A DNA stretch of 64,000 nt from an uncultured Acidimicrobiales bacterium (GCA_937922785.1 CALAJQ010000012.1:124001-188000), one strand, 5' to 3'; counted from the stretch's first letter, positions 42,620 through 51,568 are shown. The notes: generated by a model not told the origin, from the sequence alone. Program-made: numbers and translations.

Positions 42620-44482
42620 ATGTCTCACAACTCTCAGCCCGCTAGCTCTCACACTCGGAAGCTCAACTCAGCCGTACAGCTTTCATTCGACGATCCGGGC
42701 GACTTTCAGCGAGCATCACAGGGCCTAATTGCCACTCTTGAGGGTGGCAAGGTGATGATGGGTGACCACATGGTTTGGGACACCGCACGCCATGACTTTG
42801 TGCGTGAAGGTGGTGAAGCTCCAGAGACCGTAAACCCCAGTCTGTGGCGCCAAGCGAAGCTGAATTCGAACCACGGGCTGTTTGAGGTAATGCCCGACGT
42901 CTGGCAAGTGCGCGGCTATGACCTCGCCAACATCACCCTGATGGCCGGTGACACCGGTTGGCTGATTATCGACCCGCTTACGAATGCGCCAGCCGCCGCA
43001 GCGGCGTTGAAGCTGGCGAATGACACGTTGGGGGAGCGGCCGGTGAAAGCCGTCATCTACACCCACTCCCACTCTGACCACTTCGGCGGCGTGCTTGGCG
43101 TCACATCGGCTGAGGCTGTGGCGGCCGGTGAGGTTGAGGTGATTGCCCCTGTTGGGTTCATGGACGAAGTCGTCAATGAGTTTGTGATAGCAGGGCCGAT
43201 AATGGGTCGACGTGCTGCATACCAGTTCGGCATCTTCTTGCCGCCTGGGCCCCAAGGACATGTGGATTGTGGCCTCGGAACTGCGATCGGGTTTGCGCGC
43301 TCAGACTTGATCGCCCCTACTGACGTCATCACCGACACCGGTGAGACCCGTGTTGTTGACGGCATCCGAATTGAGTTTCAGAACACGCCTGATGCCGAAG
43401 CGCCAGCAGAGATGAACTTCTTCTTCCCCGACAAGCGCCTCCTGTGTATGGCCGAAAACTGCACGCACACGTTGCACAACCTGTATCCCATTCGGGGGGC
43501 CCAAACCCGTGACGCCTTAGCTTGGAGCAAGTACATCCAAGAGGCGCTAGTGATGTGGGGCGACGACACAGACATCATGTTTGCTAGTCACCACTGGCCC
43601 CGGTTTGGACAAGAAGACGTCAAACAGTTCTTGACAATGCAGCGAGACGTCTACCGCTGGATGCATGACCAGACTATGCGGCTAGCGAACCTCGGTTATG
43701 TTCCTACTGAGATTGCCGAAGTCTTGCGGTTGCCATCTGAGTTCACTCAGTCTCACGTTCAGGGCTACTACGGGACCGTCTCCCACAACGCAAAGTCGGT
43801 CTACACGAAGTACATGGGTTGGTATGACGGGAACCCGGCCAACCTGAATCCGCATCCTCCCATCGAATCTGCGAATCGCTATCTCGAATTCATGGGAGGC
43901 GCCGATGAGGTGTTAACCAAGGCCAAAAAGTCGTTCGAAGAGGGCGACTACCGCTGGGTCGCTCAAGTGGTGAACCACGTTGTTTTCGCCGATCCTACAA
44001 ATAGCGCAGCCCGGCAACTGCAGGCCGATGCCTTGGAACAGATGGGCTACCAGGCTGAGTCCGCAACTTGGCGCAATGCTTATCTGGTTGGAGCGATGGA
44101 GCTTCGCGACGGAAGCCCCGACTGGGGTCGGATACCAACACGCGACGCCGGCAACGCCTTAAGCATCGAGCAGATTCTGGACGTGATTGGCGTCAAGTTC
44201 GATCCCGACGTGTACAGCTCAGGAGTTGGCGAGATCAACCTTGAGATCACTGACTTGGGAGAAAAGCACGTGATAGGCGTCGGTCTTTCAGCCATTCACC
44301 ACACTCCTGGCCGGTTGTCCGAAGGTGCTCGTGCGTCGGTTGTGACCTCCCGGGGTGCGTTGGCCCGAGCTATGAACGAGCCGGACCTTGAGGGCTTTGA
44401 AACAACGGGCGACCAAGCCATGGTTGCCGACTTCTTTGGGTCGCTTCAGGTCTACACAACCGCAAATATGATCGAGCCTTAG
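42620..44482 (+). CDS. Alkyl/aryl sulfatase (metallo-beta-lactamase fold)
   Basis: This 620-aa enzyme is of the SdsA1/Bds1 type, which hydrolyses primary alkyl sulfates. The Zn motif HSHSDH is His149-x-His151-x-Asp153-His154. Downstream are a dimerisation domain (about 370-480; RWVAQVVNHVVFADP) and a C-terminal SCP2-like domain (about 500-620). It has no signal peptide, so it is predicted to be cytoplasmic, unlike some secreted homologues. It is the second sulfate-ester hydrolase in the window. Confidence 0.92.
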   Translation: MSHNSQPASSHTRKLNSAVQLSFDDPGDFQRASQGLIATLEGGKVMMGDHMVWDTARHDFVREGGEAPETVNPSLWRQAKLNSNHGLFEVMPDVWQVRGYDLANITLMAGDTGWLIIDPLTNAPAAAAALKLANDTLGERPVKAVIYTHSHSDHFGGVLGVTSAEAVAAGEVEVIAPVGFMDEVVNEFVIAGPIMGRRAAYQFGIFLPPGPQGHVDCGLGTAIGFARSDLIAPTDVITDTGETRVVDGIRIEFQNTPDAEAPAEMNFFFPDKRLLCMAENCTHTLHNLYPIRGAQTRDALAWSKYIQEALVMWGDDTDIMFASHHWPRFGQEDVKQFLTMQRDVYRWMHDQTMRLANLGYVPTEIAEVLRLPSEFTQSHVQGYYGTVSHNAKSVYTKYMGWYDGNPANLNPHPPIESANRYLEFMGGADEVLTKAKKSFEEGDYRWVAQVVNHVVFADPTNSAARQLQADALEQMGYQAESATWRNAYLVGAMELRDGSPDWGRIPTRDAGNALSIEQILDVIGVKFDPDVYSSGVGEINLEITDLGEKHVIGVGLSAIHHTPGRLSEGARASVVTSRGALARAMNEPDLEGFETTGDQAMVADFFGSLQVYTTANMIEP

Positions 44483-44495
44483 ATACCTAGTTGGG

Positions 44496-45203
44496 TTAGC
44501 TCAGCTCTATTCGCAGGCGCTTGTTGCCTTTGCCTTTGCTCTCTGTCTTCACAACCTTAAAGGTGCCAACCTCAGAAGTGGACTGAACATGGGTTCCACC
44601 GTCAGCTTGTTTGTCTAGCCCCACGATGTCCACGACACGAATCTCGGTGACGCTTTCTGGGATCAGATTCACCTTGGTGCGAATAAGATCGTCGTCTTGA
44701 AGAGCTACACCTCTTCCCAAGAAACTGACCTCGATCGGGTGGTCGTTGGCGATCTCAATGTTGACCAGCTCTTCCACTCGCTGAGCAAAGCCTTCGGGCA
44801 AAGGATCAAACGCAAAGTCCATCCGACCTTTCAGAGGCTCCATGTTTCCGCCAGTCACCGGCACCTGATACTCGTTCCATATAACGCCGCACAAAATGTG
44901 CATCGCGGTATGGGTGCGCATCAACTGGTGACGTCGTTCCCAATCAAGAGTACCGGTTACCTCAGCTCCAACTTCTGGCATCTCGCCGTCGAGCGTATGC
45001 CAGTGTGATCCGTCAGCCTTACGAACATTGGTGACGTTAGCTGAGCCTGCGGCCCAGGCGAGGCTGCCAGTGTCGTGAGGTTGGCCTCCGCCGGTTGCAT
45101 AGAAAGCAGTTTGATCAAGAGCGACAGCGTCATCGCTCACGGCAGTGACGATGGCAGAGAAAGTCTGGAGCTGAGCGTCTCGTAAGTAGAGCTGGTCGGT
45201 CAT
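44496..45203 (-). CDS. AlaX-type alanyl-tRNA editing protein
   Basis: This 235-aa trans-editing protein hydrolyses mischarged Ser- or Gly-tRNA-Ala. The editing zinc motif HxxxH is in RTHTAMHIL, and the second pair is the GGTHV segment. The OB-like N-terminus with ATGGGQPHDTG is conserved. I chose the ATG ending at 45203; the longer ORF to 45284 would overlap the divergent peroxidase start. Confidence 0.85.
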   Translation of the reverse strand: MTDQLYLRDAQLQTFSAIVTAVSDDAVALDQTAFYATGGGQPHDTGSLAWAAGSANVTNVRKADGSHWHTLDGEMPEVGAEVTGTLDWERRHQLMRTHTAMHILCGVIWNEYQVPVTGGNMEPLKGRMDFAFDPLPEGFAQRVEELVNIEIANDHPIEVSFLGRGVALQDDDLIRTKVNLIPESVTEIRVVDIVGLDKQADGGTHVQSTSEVGTFKVVKTESKGKGNKRLRIELS

Positions 45204-45269
45204 GAGCTGATTCTGCCAGTTCAATCTCCTTGTGGCACATCTCAAGGTCTTGTGGCTACGGTTAGCGCC

Positions 45270-45746
45270 ATGAGCGAATTTCACGACCTCTCCATGACGT
45301 CAATCACAGGAGATCAGATCGAATTCAGCACCTTTGCTGACCAGGCAGTCTTGGTGGTAAACGTCGCGAGTCGTTGAGGCCTTACTCCTCAGTACGCAGG
45401 TCTGCGTACGCTTCACAACGAAGTTGAGGGTCTTGTAGTCGCCGCTTTCCCGTGTAATCAATTTGGTGGGCAAGAGCCGGGAACTGACGCTGAGATTCTC
45501 GAATTCGCCACTTCGAACTATGACGCAAACTTTCCGATGTTCTCCAAGATTGACGTCAACGGTGAGCACGAGGCACCTCTGTACTCAATGCTTAAAGCTG
45601 CTCAACCGGGCGACGGCGAAACATCAGACATCGCCTGGAACTTCGAGAAGTTTCTAGTCGGCGCCGACGGAACTGTTCTTGCCCGCTTTGGCCCGCAGGT
45701 TACGCCTGAAGATGTCCGAGAGGCTCTGCCCGCCCTGCTTGGCTAA
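45270..45746 (+). CDS. gpx: Glutathione peroxidase with in-frame TGA (predicted selenoprotein)
   Basis: Reading from ATG 45270 gives 158 residues if the TGA at 45375-45377 is decoded as selenocysteine (Sec36). The flanks NVASR-U-GLTPQYAGL match the GPx catalytic loop, where the residue is Cys or Sec. Downstream FPCNQFGGQEPG (Gln68) and IAWNFEKFL hold the other tetrad residues. The frame stays open for 122 codons after TGA. A SECIS-like hairpin is at 45392-45409. It reduces peroxides with a thiol donor. An unaware gene caller would start at ATG 45537. Selenium genes are not in this window. Confidence 0.82.
45392..45409 (+). promoter_or_regulatory. Bacterial SECIS-like hairpin
   Basis: GTACGC-AGGTCT-GCGTAC is a perfect 6-bp stem with a 6-nt loop, starting 14 nt after the TGA. 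The apex GCAGGTCTGC is what I recall for the E. coli fdhF SECIS loop recognised by SelB. The loop begins 20 nt after the TGA, comparable with fdhF. The bulged U of fdhF is absent. Confidence 0.78.
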
Positions 45747-45762
45747 CGCTCTCTTTACCGTT

Positions 45763-45804
45763 CTGGCTGTGCCCGGGCCCGAATGCGGGCGTGGCTACAG
45801 CCAG
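45763..45804. repeat. Intergenic inverted repeat, related to the 5.3-kb element
   Basis: CTGGCTGT (45763-45770) pairs with ACAGCCAG (45797-45804); GC-rich arms between them can also pair. Its reverse complement shares CCCGCATTCGG and GGCACAGCCAGAAC with the element near 5337-5369. It lies between convergent genes and could also terminate. Confidence 0.55.
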
Positions 45805-45836
45805 TTCGGAAGTTTTGGTGCTTTTGGGGAGTCGAG

Positions 45837-46865
45837 CTAGAAGCCCTTGGCGATTTCCAGCGCGCCGGCAGCGAGGTTTTCTACCTGCTCCGCATAGAGG
45901 TCGGTGTCTACTTCGGACGCGTCTCCCATCACCCCTTGCAAATAGCGGCTTAGAACGCCTTCAACAATTGCGGCGAGGCGCCAAAACTGGAACGCCTGGT
46001 AGTAGCCGATGTTGCCCACTTCGAAGCCGGTCTTTTCCTGGTAGCGCTCTATGAGATGCTCTCGGGTTGCGAAGCCGCCCGCTTTGGTTGGGAACGCTGT
46101 GGCGCCTCGGATGTCCTCTTCACCGGGCAGCACCCAGTTGTTAAGCAAGTAGCCCACATCGGCTAGAGCGTCGCCCAAGGTGCAGAGCTCCCAGTCCAGA
46201 ACTGCGGTCACTTTGGCAGTCGCTGGGTCCACCAACATGTTGCCCAGGCGATAGTCGCCGTGCACAACGCCTGAGAAGCGCTGCTCTGGCGTGTGTTCGA
46301 CCAAGGCCAGGTAGAGCTCATCCATAGCTGGCAGCTCTCGAGTCTTGGATGCTTCCCACTGGCGGTTCCACCGCTTGAGCTGGCGGGCGACGTAGCCCTC
46401 AGTGCGTCCCAAATCGCCGAGGCCTATCTCGGCGGGAACAGCTAAGTGCAGCTTTGCTAGAACGTCGACGACGTCGTTGCTGAGGTCCATCCGTGAATCG
46501 TGAGGGATCGATGCATTGGTGACCTCGTCATCGTGAAGGACAACTCCGTGAACAAAGTCCATTACATAGAACGGAGCGTCGTTCACCGATTCGTCTTCGC
46601 AAAGTGCCAAAGCCTGTGGAATTGGCACATCGGTGAGCCCAAACGCGGAAATTATCCGATGTTCTCGCGCCATGTCGTGTGCGGTAGCCAAAACGGCACC
46701 TAATGGAGGCCTGCGGAGCACAAATTCGGCTCCGTCGGCTCCAACTACCCGGTAAGTCAGGTTTGAGTGGCCACCGGTTATGAACTCAAAGGTAAATGGC
46801 CCCTGAGCTGGGCCTACGTTGTCCTCTAGCCACTTGGTTACTGATTGCTCATTGATTCCACGCAT
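45837..46865 (-). CDS. Phosphotransferase family protein (APH/ACAD10-like)
   Basis: This 342-aa protein kinase-like fold enzyme has an N-lobe GGHSNLTYRV and a catalytic HGDYRLGNM, with the metal-binding LDWELCTLGDALAD. This subgroup phosphorylates hydroxyacyl-CoA or related substrates for degradation, as in the N-terminus of ACAD10. I chose the ATG ending at 46865; another ATG at 46895 is possible. Antibiotic kinase activity is unlikely. Confidence 0.84.
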   Translation of the reverse strand: MRGINEQSVTKWLEDNVGPAQGPFTFEFITGGHSNLTYRVVGADGAEFVLRRPPLGAVLATAHDMAREHRIISAFGLTDVPIPQALALCEDESVNDAPFYVMDFVHGVVLHDDEVTNASIPHDSRMDLSNDVVDVLAKLHLAVPAEIGLGDLGRTEGYVARQLKRWNRQWEASKTRELPAMDELYLALVEHTPEQRFSGVVHGDYRLGNMLVDPATAKVTAVLDWELCTLGDALADVGYLLNNWVLPGEEDIRGATAFPTKAGGFATREHLIERYQEKTGFEVGNIGYYQAFQFWRLAAIVEGVLSRYLQGVMGDASEVDTDLYAEQVENLAAGALEIAKGF

Positions 46866-46961
46866 CACGCAATTGCTATCACCTTCGGACCCCATGTTGC
46901 GACTTTTGGTTTAGACGCAGCTATCTTTGCCACCGCGGGCGGCAAGGTAGGTGTTTTCGTT

Positions 46962-48593
46962 ATGTTCACTAAGCGGCTCAAAGTATTGCTCGTGTGCCTC
47001 TCGCTCTTTGCGGGTGCAGTCGCCGGAATCTCACCGGTGTCAGCAACGGCCAACGTTGGCGCAGTCCCCACTCAGAAGGACTTTGTCATCCAGCAATACG
47101 ACGATTTCTTGTCTCGTACTCCTGATGCTGGCGGTCTGGAGTTCTGGCGAGGACGGCTGGAGGATGGTGCTCAACCGTCTGCACTGGTCGAAGCGCTTGC
47201 CCTAAGTCCAGAGTTTCAAGGCACTGTCGCCCCCGTTGTGCGGCTGTACTACGCACACTTGCTTCGGGCACCGAAGTACGAAGGCATCACATATTGGGCG
47301 GGAGTGATGCGAAGCGGTTTCACAATCACCCAGGTGTCAGATGAGTTTGTTCTTTCGCAAGAGTTCCAGAACCGATACGGCGACTTAACCGACGCCGAGT
47401 ACGTAAACCTTGTGTATGTAAACGTTCTTGGCCGTGACGCCGATGAAGGCGGACTGGCTTTCTGGCTAAACGAAATGGACAACGGACTGAGCCGCGGCGC
47501 CGTCATGGCGGCGTTCTCCGATTCACCCGAGTATCGCAACGTTATTGATTCCAGGGTGCTGGCCACCATGTTGTATGTAGGCATGTTGCGTCGGTCTCCA
47601 GAGCCAGAAGGTTTGGATTACTGGGCCGACGTAATCGCTGGCGGCTTCCCCTACTCATCTGTAATCGCCGGCTTCTTGGAGTCAAAAGAGTACGCCCGCC
47701 GAATGGATGCCATCTACACCGAGGTACAGCCCCTAAGCGGCGCAGCTACCAAGGAGGCGGCCACCCAGCCTGCGCTGGCGGTGAAGATCGACAATCTTGA
47801 CGCGGCACGCCCGCCTCGCAACATCGACAAGGCCGACATCATCTACGAAGAGATGGTTGAGTTCAATCTCACTCGCCTAATTGCGGTTTTCCATTCCGAT
47901 GTTCCTGACATCGTCGGACCGGTACGGTCGATCCGAACCAGCGACATAGACATCCTCGATCAGCTGAACACGCCGTTGCTGTCCGCGTCGGGCGCCAATA
48001 GTGGCGTGCTAGCGGCAGTGGCCGATGCAGACCTGGTAAACGTAAATGCAATAGTTGCGGGCCAGGCCTACTTTCGGGATCCGGGACTACGTGCTCCGCA
48101 TAACTTGTTTGCTCGCACCGCTGACTTGTACGCGTTCGCAGATGGACGCGGTGGCACACCACCAGCACTGTTCACCTACCGAGAGCCAGACTCTCTACCT
48201 GTAGGCGGAGCGCCCGCAACTGGTGTCAACGTTGACTTTGGCCGTCAAGTCGTTGACTTCGAATGGGACCCAAGCAAGAAAGCCTGGATGCGCAGCCAGA
48301 ACGGTACGCCCCACGTCCTCCAGTCGGGTCGTCAACTTGGCTTCGAAAACGTCGTTGTGTTGCAGATGGAATATGGCGTAAGCCCAGCTGATGCGCAGTC
48401 GCCTGAAGTCAACAGCATTGGTAGTGGCAACGCGTACGTCTTGAGCATGGGCCAGATTGTGTTTGGAAGCTGGAGCCGTACTTCATCAACCGATCCAATC
48501 GTTGTGGTCGACCTCAATGACAACGTCATCCCGTTGCTGCCCGGGCACACCATGGTTGAGCTAGCGCCTCCGGGCACCATCTCTGTCAGATAG
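46962..48593 (+). CDS. Secreted DUF4214-DUF3048 protein
   Basis: This 543-aa exoprotein starts at ATG 46962, which begins a signal peptide (MFTKRLKVLL then a hydrophobic core). The longer ORF from 46845 would overlap the divergent gene. Residues about 35-245 are DUF4214-type repeats (DFLSRTPDAGGLEFW, NVLGRDADEGGLAFW, GMLRRSPEPEGLDYW). Residues about 270-543 match DUF3048 (ALAVKIDNLDAARP, ADIIYEEMVE, VGPVRSIR). Both domains are extracellular; the DUF3048 family includes the lipoprotein YerB. Function is unknown; wall association is inferred. Confidence 0.8.
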   Translation: MFTKRLKVLLVCLSLFAGAVAGISPVSATANVGAVPTQKDFVIQQYDDFLSRTPDAGGLEFWRGRLEDGAQPSALVEALALSPEFQGTVAPVVRLYYAHLLRAPKYEGITYWAGVMRSGFTITQVSDEFVLSQEFQNRYGDLTDAEYVNLVYVNVLGRDADEGGLAFWLNEMDNGLSRGAVMAAFSDSPEYRNVIDSRVLATMLYVGMLRRSPEPEGLDYWADVIAGGFPYSSVIAGFLESKEYARRMDAIYTEVQPLSGAATKEAATQPALAVKIDNLDAARPPRNIDKADIIYEEMVEFNLTRLIAVFHSDVPDIVGPVRSIRTSDIDILDQLNTPLLSASGANSGVLAAVADADLVNVNAIVAGQAYFRDPGLRAPHNLFARTADLYAFADGRGGTPPALFTYREPDSLPVGGAPATGVNVDFGRQVVDFEWDPSKKAWMRSQNGTPHVLQSGRQLGFENVVVLQMEYGVSPADAQSPEVNSIGSGNAYVLSMGQIVFGSWSRTSSTDPIVVVDLNDNVIPLLPGHTMVELAPPGTISVR

Positions 48594-48623
48594 TCGGTAC
48601 TCGCTGTTAGTAAACGCCGCCGG

Positions 48624-49453
48624 CTATGGCCATTCGTAGAAACCGCGGCCAGTCTTCTTGCCTAGCTTTTGGTCGGCGACCATCTTGAGCAGCAGCTGTG
48701 GAGGTTGGAAGCGGTCTCCCAGTTCGCTGGCCAGATGTTCGGCGATAGCGAGGCGAACGTCGAGCCCGACAAGGTCAGTGAGGCGCAGCGGACCCATCGG
48801 GTGGCGATAGCCCAGCTCCATAGCTTTGTCGATGTCTTCGGCAGAAGCGACGCCGCTTTCGAGCATCCGAATTGCCTCTAAGCCAAGAACCAGTCCCAGC
48901 CGGCTGGATGCGAAGCCGGGTGAGTCGGCTACAACGATCGGTGTCTTGTCGAGGCGCTGGACTAAGTCAGAGACAGTATCGAGAACCGAATCTGTGGTGG
49001 CGGCGCCCATAACGATTTCAACCAACGCAGACACCGGCACTGGGTTAAAGAAGTGGGTGCCGATGAGTCGTTCGGGGTGCAGGAGGCCGTCGGCCATGGC
49101 GGTGATCGAGAGGCTGCTGGTGTTGGAAGCCAAGATGGCCTCGGCCGAAACGAGACCTTCCAAATCTGCAAATAATGCACGCTTGATGCCAAGATCCTCG
49201 GGAATGGCCTCTATCACGATTGCGCACTCGCTTACGTTGTTGAGCCCCACCACCGCTTCGAAACGGGCTAGTGCCACCGCAGTGTCGAGTGCCTCGTTGC
49301 GGCGAGCTAGACGTTCTAGCGAGTTTTGGAGCTGCCTAATGCCGCTTCGGCGCGTACTGGGTCAGATTCAACAAGCACAACGGTTTCCTCTGCCACGAGC
49401 AGGCTGACGGCAATGCCCGCTCCCATTGTTCCGCCTCCGACAACACCGATCAT
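48624..49453 (-). pseudogene. 3-hydroxyacyl-CoA dehydrogenase (PaaH/FadB-like), frameshifted
   Basis: The N-terminal Rossmann segment begins at the ATG ending at 49453 (MIGVVGGGTMGAGIAV then VESDPVRAEAALG). It is in a different frame from the rest, which runs QLQNSLERLARRNEALD and on to a normal C-terminus (GRGFYEWP) at 48624. A one-base deletion near 49325-49345 explains this; the corrected protein would be 276 aa, the usual length. It may be a pseudogene or a sequencing/assembly error. It is divergent from paaZ and belongs with phenylacetate catabolism. Confidence 0.8.
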
Positions 49454-49497
49454 ATGATACTTCCCTAGGTTAGTTTCTCGGTCTTGTAGTATCATAT
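49452..49497. promoter_or_regulatory. Divergent promoter region with 10-bp inverted repeat
   Basis: ATATGATACT (49452-49461) and AGTATCATAT (49488-49497) are perfect inverted arms 36 bp apart, flanking the gap between the 3-hydroxyacyl-CoA dehydrogenase and paaZ. TATCAT (49490-49495) would fit a -10 box with transcription starting at the paaZ ATG. The regulator could be the PaaX of this operon. Confidence 0.6.
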
Positions 49498-49501
49498 CGC
49501 A

Positions 49502-51568
49502 ATGGATCCAATCAGACCCCTTTCGAGCTTCATCAACGGTGCGTGGGTGGAAGGCAGCGGGCCCCAAACTCCGCTCTTGGACGCCGCAACGGGCGAGCAA
49601 GTGGCAACAATGGCAGCTGGCGGTTTGGACCTGGCAGCGGCTGTTCAATATGGCCGGGACGTGGGCGGCAGCGAGCTGAGAGGCATGACGTTTCACGAGC
49701 GAGCCACTGTGCTTCGCAACATTGGCAAGTTCCTACTCTCTGACGACGTTAAAGAATCGCTCTACGAACTTTCATTCGCCACTGGCGCAACACGTTCAGA
49801 TTCCTGGATAGATATCGACGGGGGAGCGGGCGTCCTGCTGACCTATGCCAGCAAGGCCCGTAAGGAATTGCCAAATGGGAAACTGGTTATCGACGGTCCG
49901 ATGGAAGTGTTTGCCAAAGACGGCTCGTTTGCTGCGGTGCACGCTCTTACGTCACGCCACGGTGTTGAAGTACAGCTCAACGCCTACAACTTCCCCGTGT
50001 GGGGCATGCTCGAAAAGTTAGCTCCGGCGTTTCTCGCAGGCCTTCCTTCAATCGTCAAGCCTGCACCCCAGACTGCGTACCTCGCACATGCTGCGGTTAA
50101 GGCAATGACCGATGCCGGGCTAATGCCTGATGGTTCGTTGCAACTGATATGTGCTGAGCCTGGCGACCTGCTCGATCACCTGGACGGTCAGGACACAGTT
50201 GCTTTCACCGGTTCTGCCTCAACCGCACAGCGTCTCCGGACCCACGCTGGCCTGGCTCAGAAGTCGGTGCACTTCACCGCTGAGCTTGATTCGCTGAACG
50301 CCGCCGTGCTTGCCGAGTCGGCCAAACCCGGCACTGCAGAGTTCGACCTCTTCATCAAAGAGATCGTGTCTGAGACCACAACCAAGGCCGGACAAAAGTG
50401 CACGGCGATCCGTCGTGCACTTGTGCCCGATGCCCTTGTTGACGATGTCGCCGAAGCACTCCGAACTGCGTTCGCCGATGTGGTCGTGGGGGATCCACGA
50501 GCAGACGGGGTGACAATGGGGGCGCTGGTGTCGCTGGATCAACGCAGCTCCGTAGTCGAAGCCGTCGAAGCCCTGAAAGCAGCGTCAGAACCAATCCTTG
50601 GTGACGGCAACATCGTCGATGTTGATACCAATAGGGGAGCATTCCTGGCTCCAACCATTCTTAGAGCCACCGACTCCCATGCCGCAGTTCTTCACTCGCT
50701 TGAGGCATTTGGTCCAGTCGCGACATTGATCGGCTACGACGGCCACGACGATGCAATCAAGCTCGCGGCCGCCGGCCAAGGCAGTCTTGTGGCCTCGGTC
50801 TACTGTCGCGATCGGTCCGAAGCCACCGCTCTCATCCTTGGGCTGGCAGCCCACCACGGGCGAGTACTTGTAGTGGATGAGTCGGTAGCCAAGACAAGTA
50901 CTGGTCACGGCTCACCGCTGCCTCACTTGACCCACGGAGGTCCTGGCCGCGCTGGTGGCGGACAGGAACTGGGTGGCATGCGGTCAGTCCGTTCACACAT
51001 GCAACGAACAGCAGTGCAAGGAAGCCCCGCAATGCTGACAGCGATCACGGGCGAGTACATGCCCGGATCTCCAACTAATGAGGCGAAGGGTCACCCGTTC
51101 AAGCTCACCCTTGATGATCTTGAGGTGGGCGACTCGTTCACTTCGCCTCCCCGCACTGTGACTCGTGAAGACATCTCACATTTCGCCGAGTTCACAGGAG
51201 ACACTTTCTACGCTCACATGGACGAAGAGGCAGCCAGCCGAAGCCCAATCTTTGGTGGCATCGTCGCTCACGGCTACCTCGTACTGTCGTTTGCGGCCGG
51301 TCTGTTCGTTTGGCCCGACGAAGGCCCTGTTCTTGCCAACTACGGAATCGACAAGCTTCGCTTTGCCACCCCGACGTCTCCCGGCGATGCCATTCACGTG
51401 GTGTTGACATGCAAACGCAAGACCCAGCTCGACGGCCGGGGTTACGGCGAGGTTGCCTGGGCCACACAGGTGATCAACCAAAACGGGAAGGTCGCTGCTG
51501 ACTATGACGTACTCACAATGGTGGCCAATCGGCCAGGAATCAACGGAGCCCCGGAGGCACAAGCATGA
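49502..51568 (+). CDS. paaZ: PaaZ, oxepin-CoA hydrolase / aldehyde dehydrogenase
   Basis: This 688-aa bifunctional enzyme opens the oxepin-CoA ring and oxidises the resulting semialdehyde. The N-terminal aldehyde dehydrogenase domain (about 1-520) has the active-site motif GQKCTAIRR. The C-terminal MaoC-like hydratase domain (about 530-688) has GIVAHGYLVLSFAAG. The length agrees with known PaaZ (~680 aa). No Shine-Dalgarno is seen before ATG 49502, so the transcript may be leaderless. It overlaps paaA by ATGA (51565-51568). Confidence 0.92.
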   Translation: MDPIRPLSSFINGAWVEGSGPQTPLLDAATGEQVATMAAGGLDLAAAVQYGRDVGGSELRGMTFHERATVLRNIGKFLLSDDVKESLYELSFATGATRSDSWIDIDGGAGVLLTYASKARKELPNGKLVIDGPMEVFAKDGSFAAVHALTSRHGVEVQLNAYNFPVWGMLEKLAPAFLAGLPSIVKPAPQTAYLAHAAVKAMTDAGLMPDGSLQLICAEPGDLLDHLDGQDTVAFTGSASTAQRLRTHAGLAQKSVHFTAELDSLNAAVLAESAKPGTAEFDLFIKEIVSETTTKAGQKCTAIRRALVPDALVDDVAEALRTAFADVVVGDPRADGVTMGALVSLDQRSSVVEAVEALKAASEPILGDGNIVDVDTNRGAFLAPTILRATDSHAAVLHSLEAFGPVATLIGYDGHDDAIKLAAAGQGSLVASVYCRDRSEATALILGLAAHHGRVLVVDESVAKTSTGHGSPLPHLTHGGPGRAGGGQELGGMRSVRSHMQRTAVQGSPAMLTAITGEYMPGSPTNEAKGHPFKLTLDDLEVGDSFTSPPRTVTREDISHFAEFTGDTFYAHMDEEAASRSPIFGGIVAHGYLVLSFAAGLFVWPDEGPVLANYGIDKLRFATPTSPGDAIHVVLTCKRKTQLDGRGYGEVAWATQVINQNGKVAADYDVLTMVANRPGINGAPEAQA

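Noticed and set aside
45375-45377. The TGA in the peroxidase as a simple nonsense mutation (pseudogene)
   Set aside because: It falls exactly on the catalytic Cys/Sec codon, the rest of the frame is intact, and a SECIS-like hairpin follows. A random nonsense mutation would not explain this. The option is kept open in the refutation test.
45537-45746. A separate 69-aa protein starting at ATG 45537
   Set aside because: It is the C-terminal part of the peroxidase; this ATG is Met90 inside the conserved domain.
49316-49696. 126-aa minus-strand ORF as an independent gene
   Set aside because: Only its last 45 residues are meaningful (the Rossmann start of the frameshifted dehydrogenase); the rest is antisense to paaZ.
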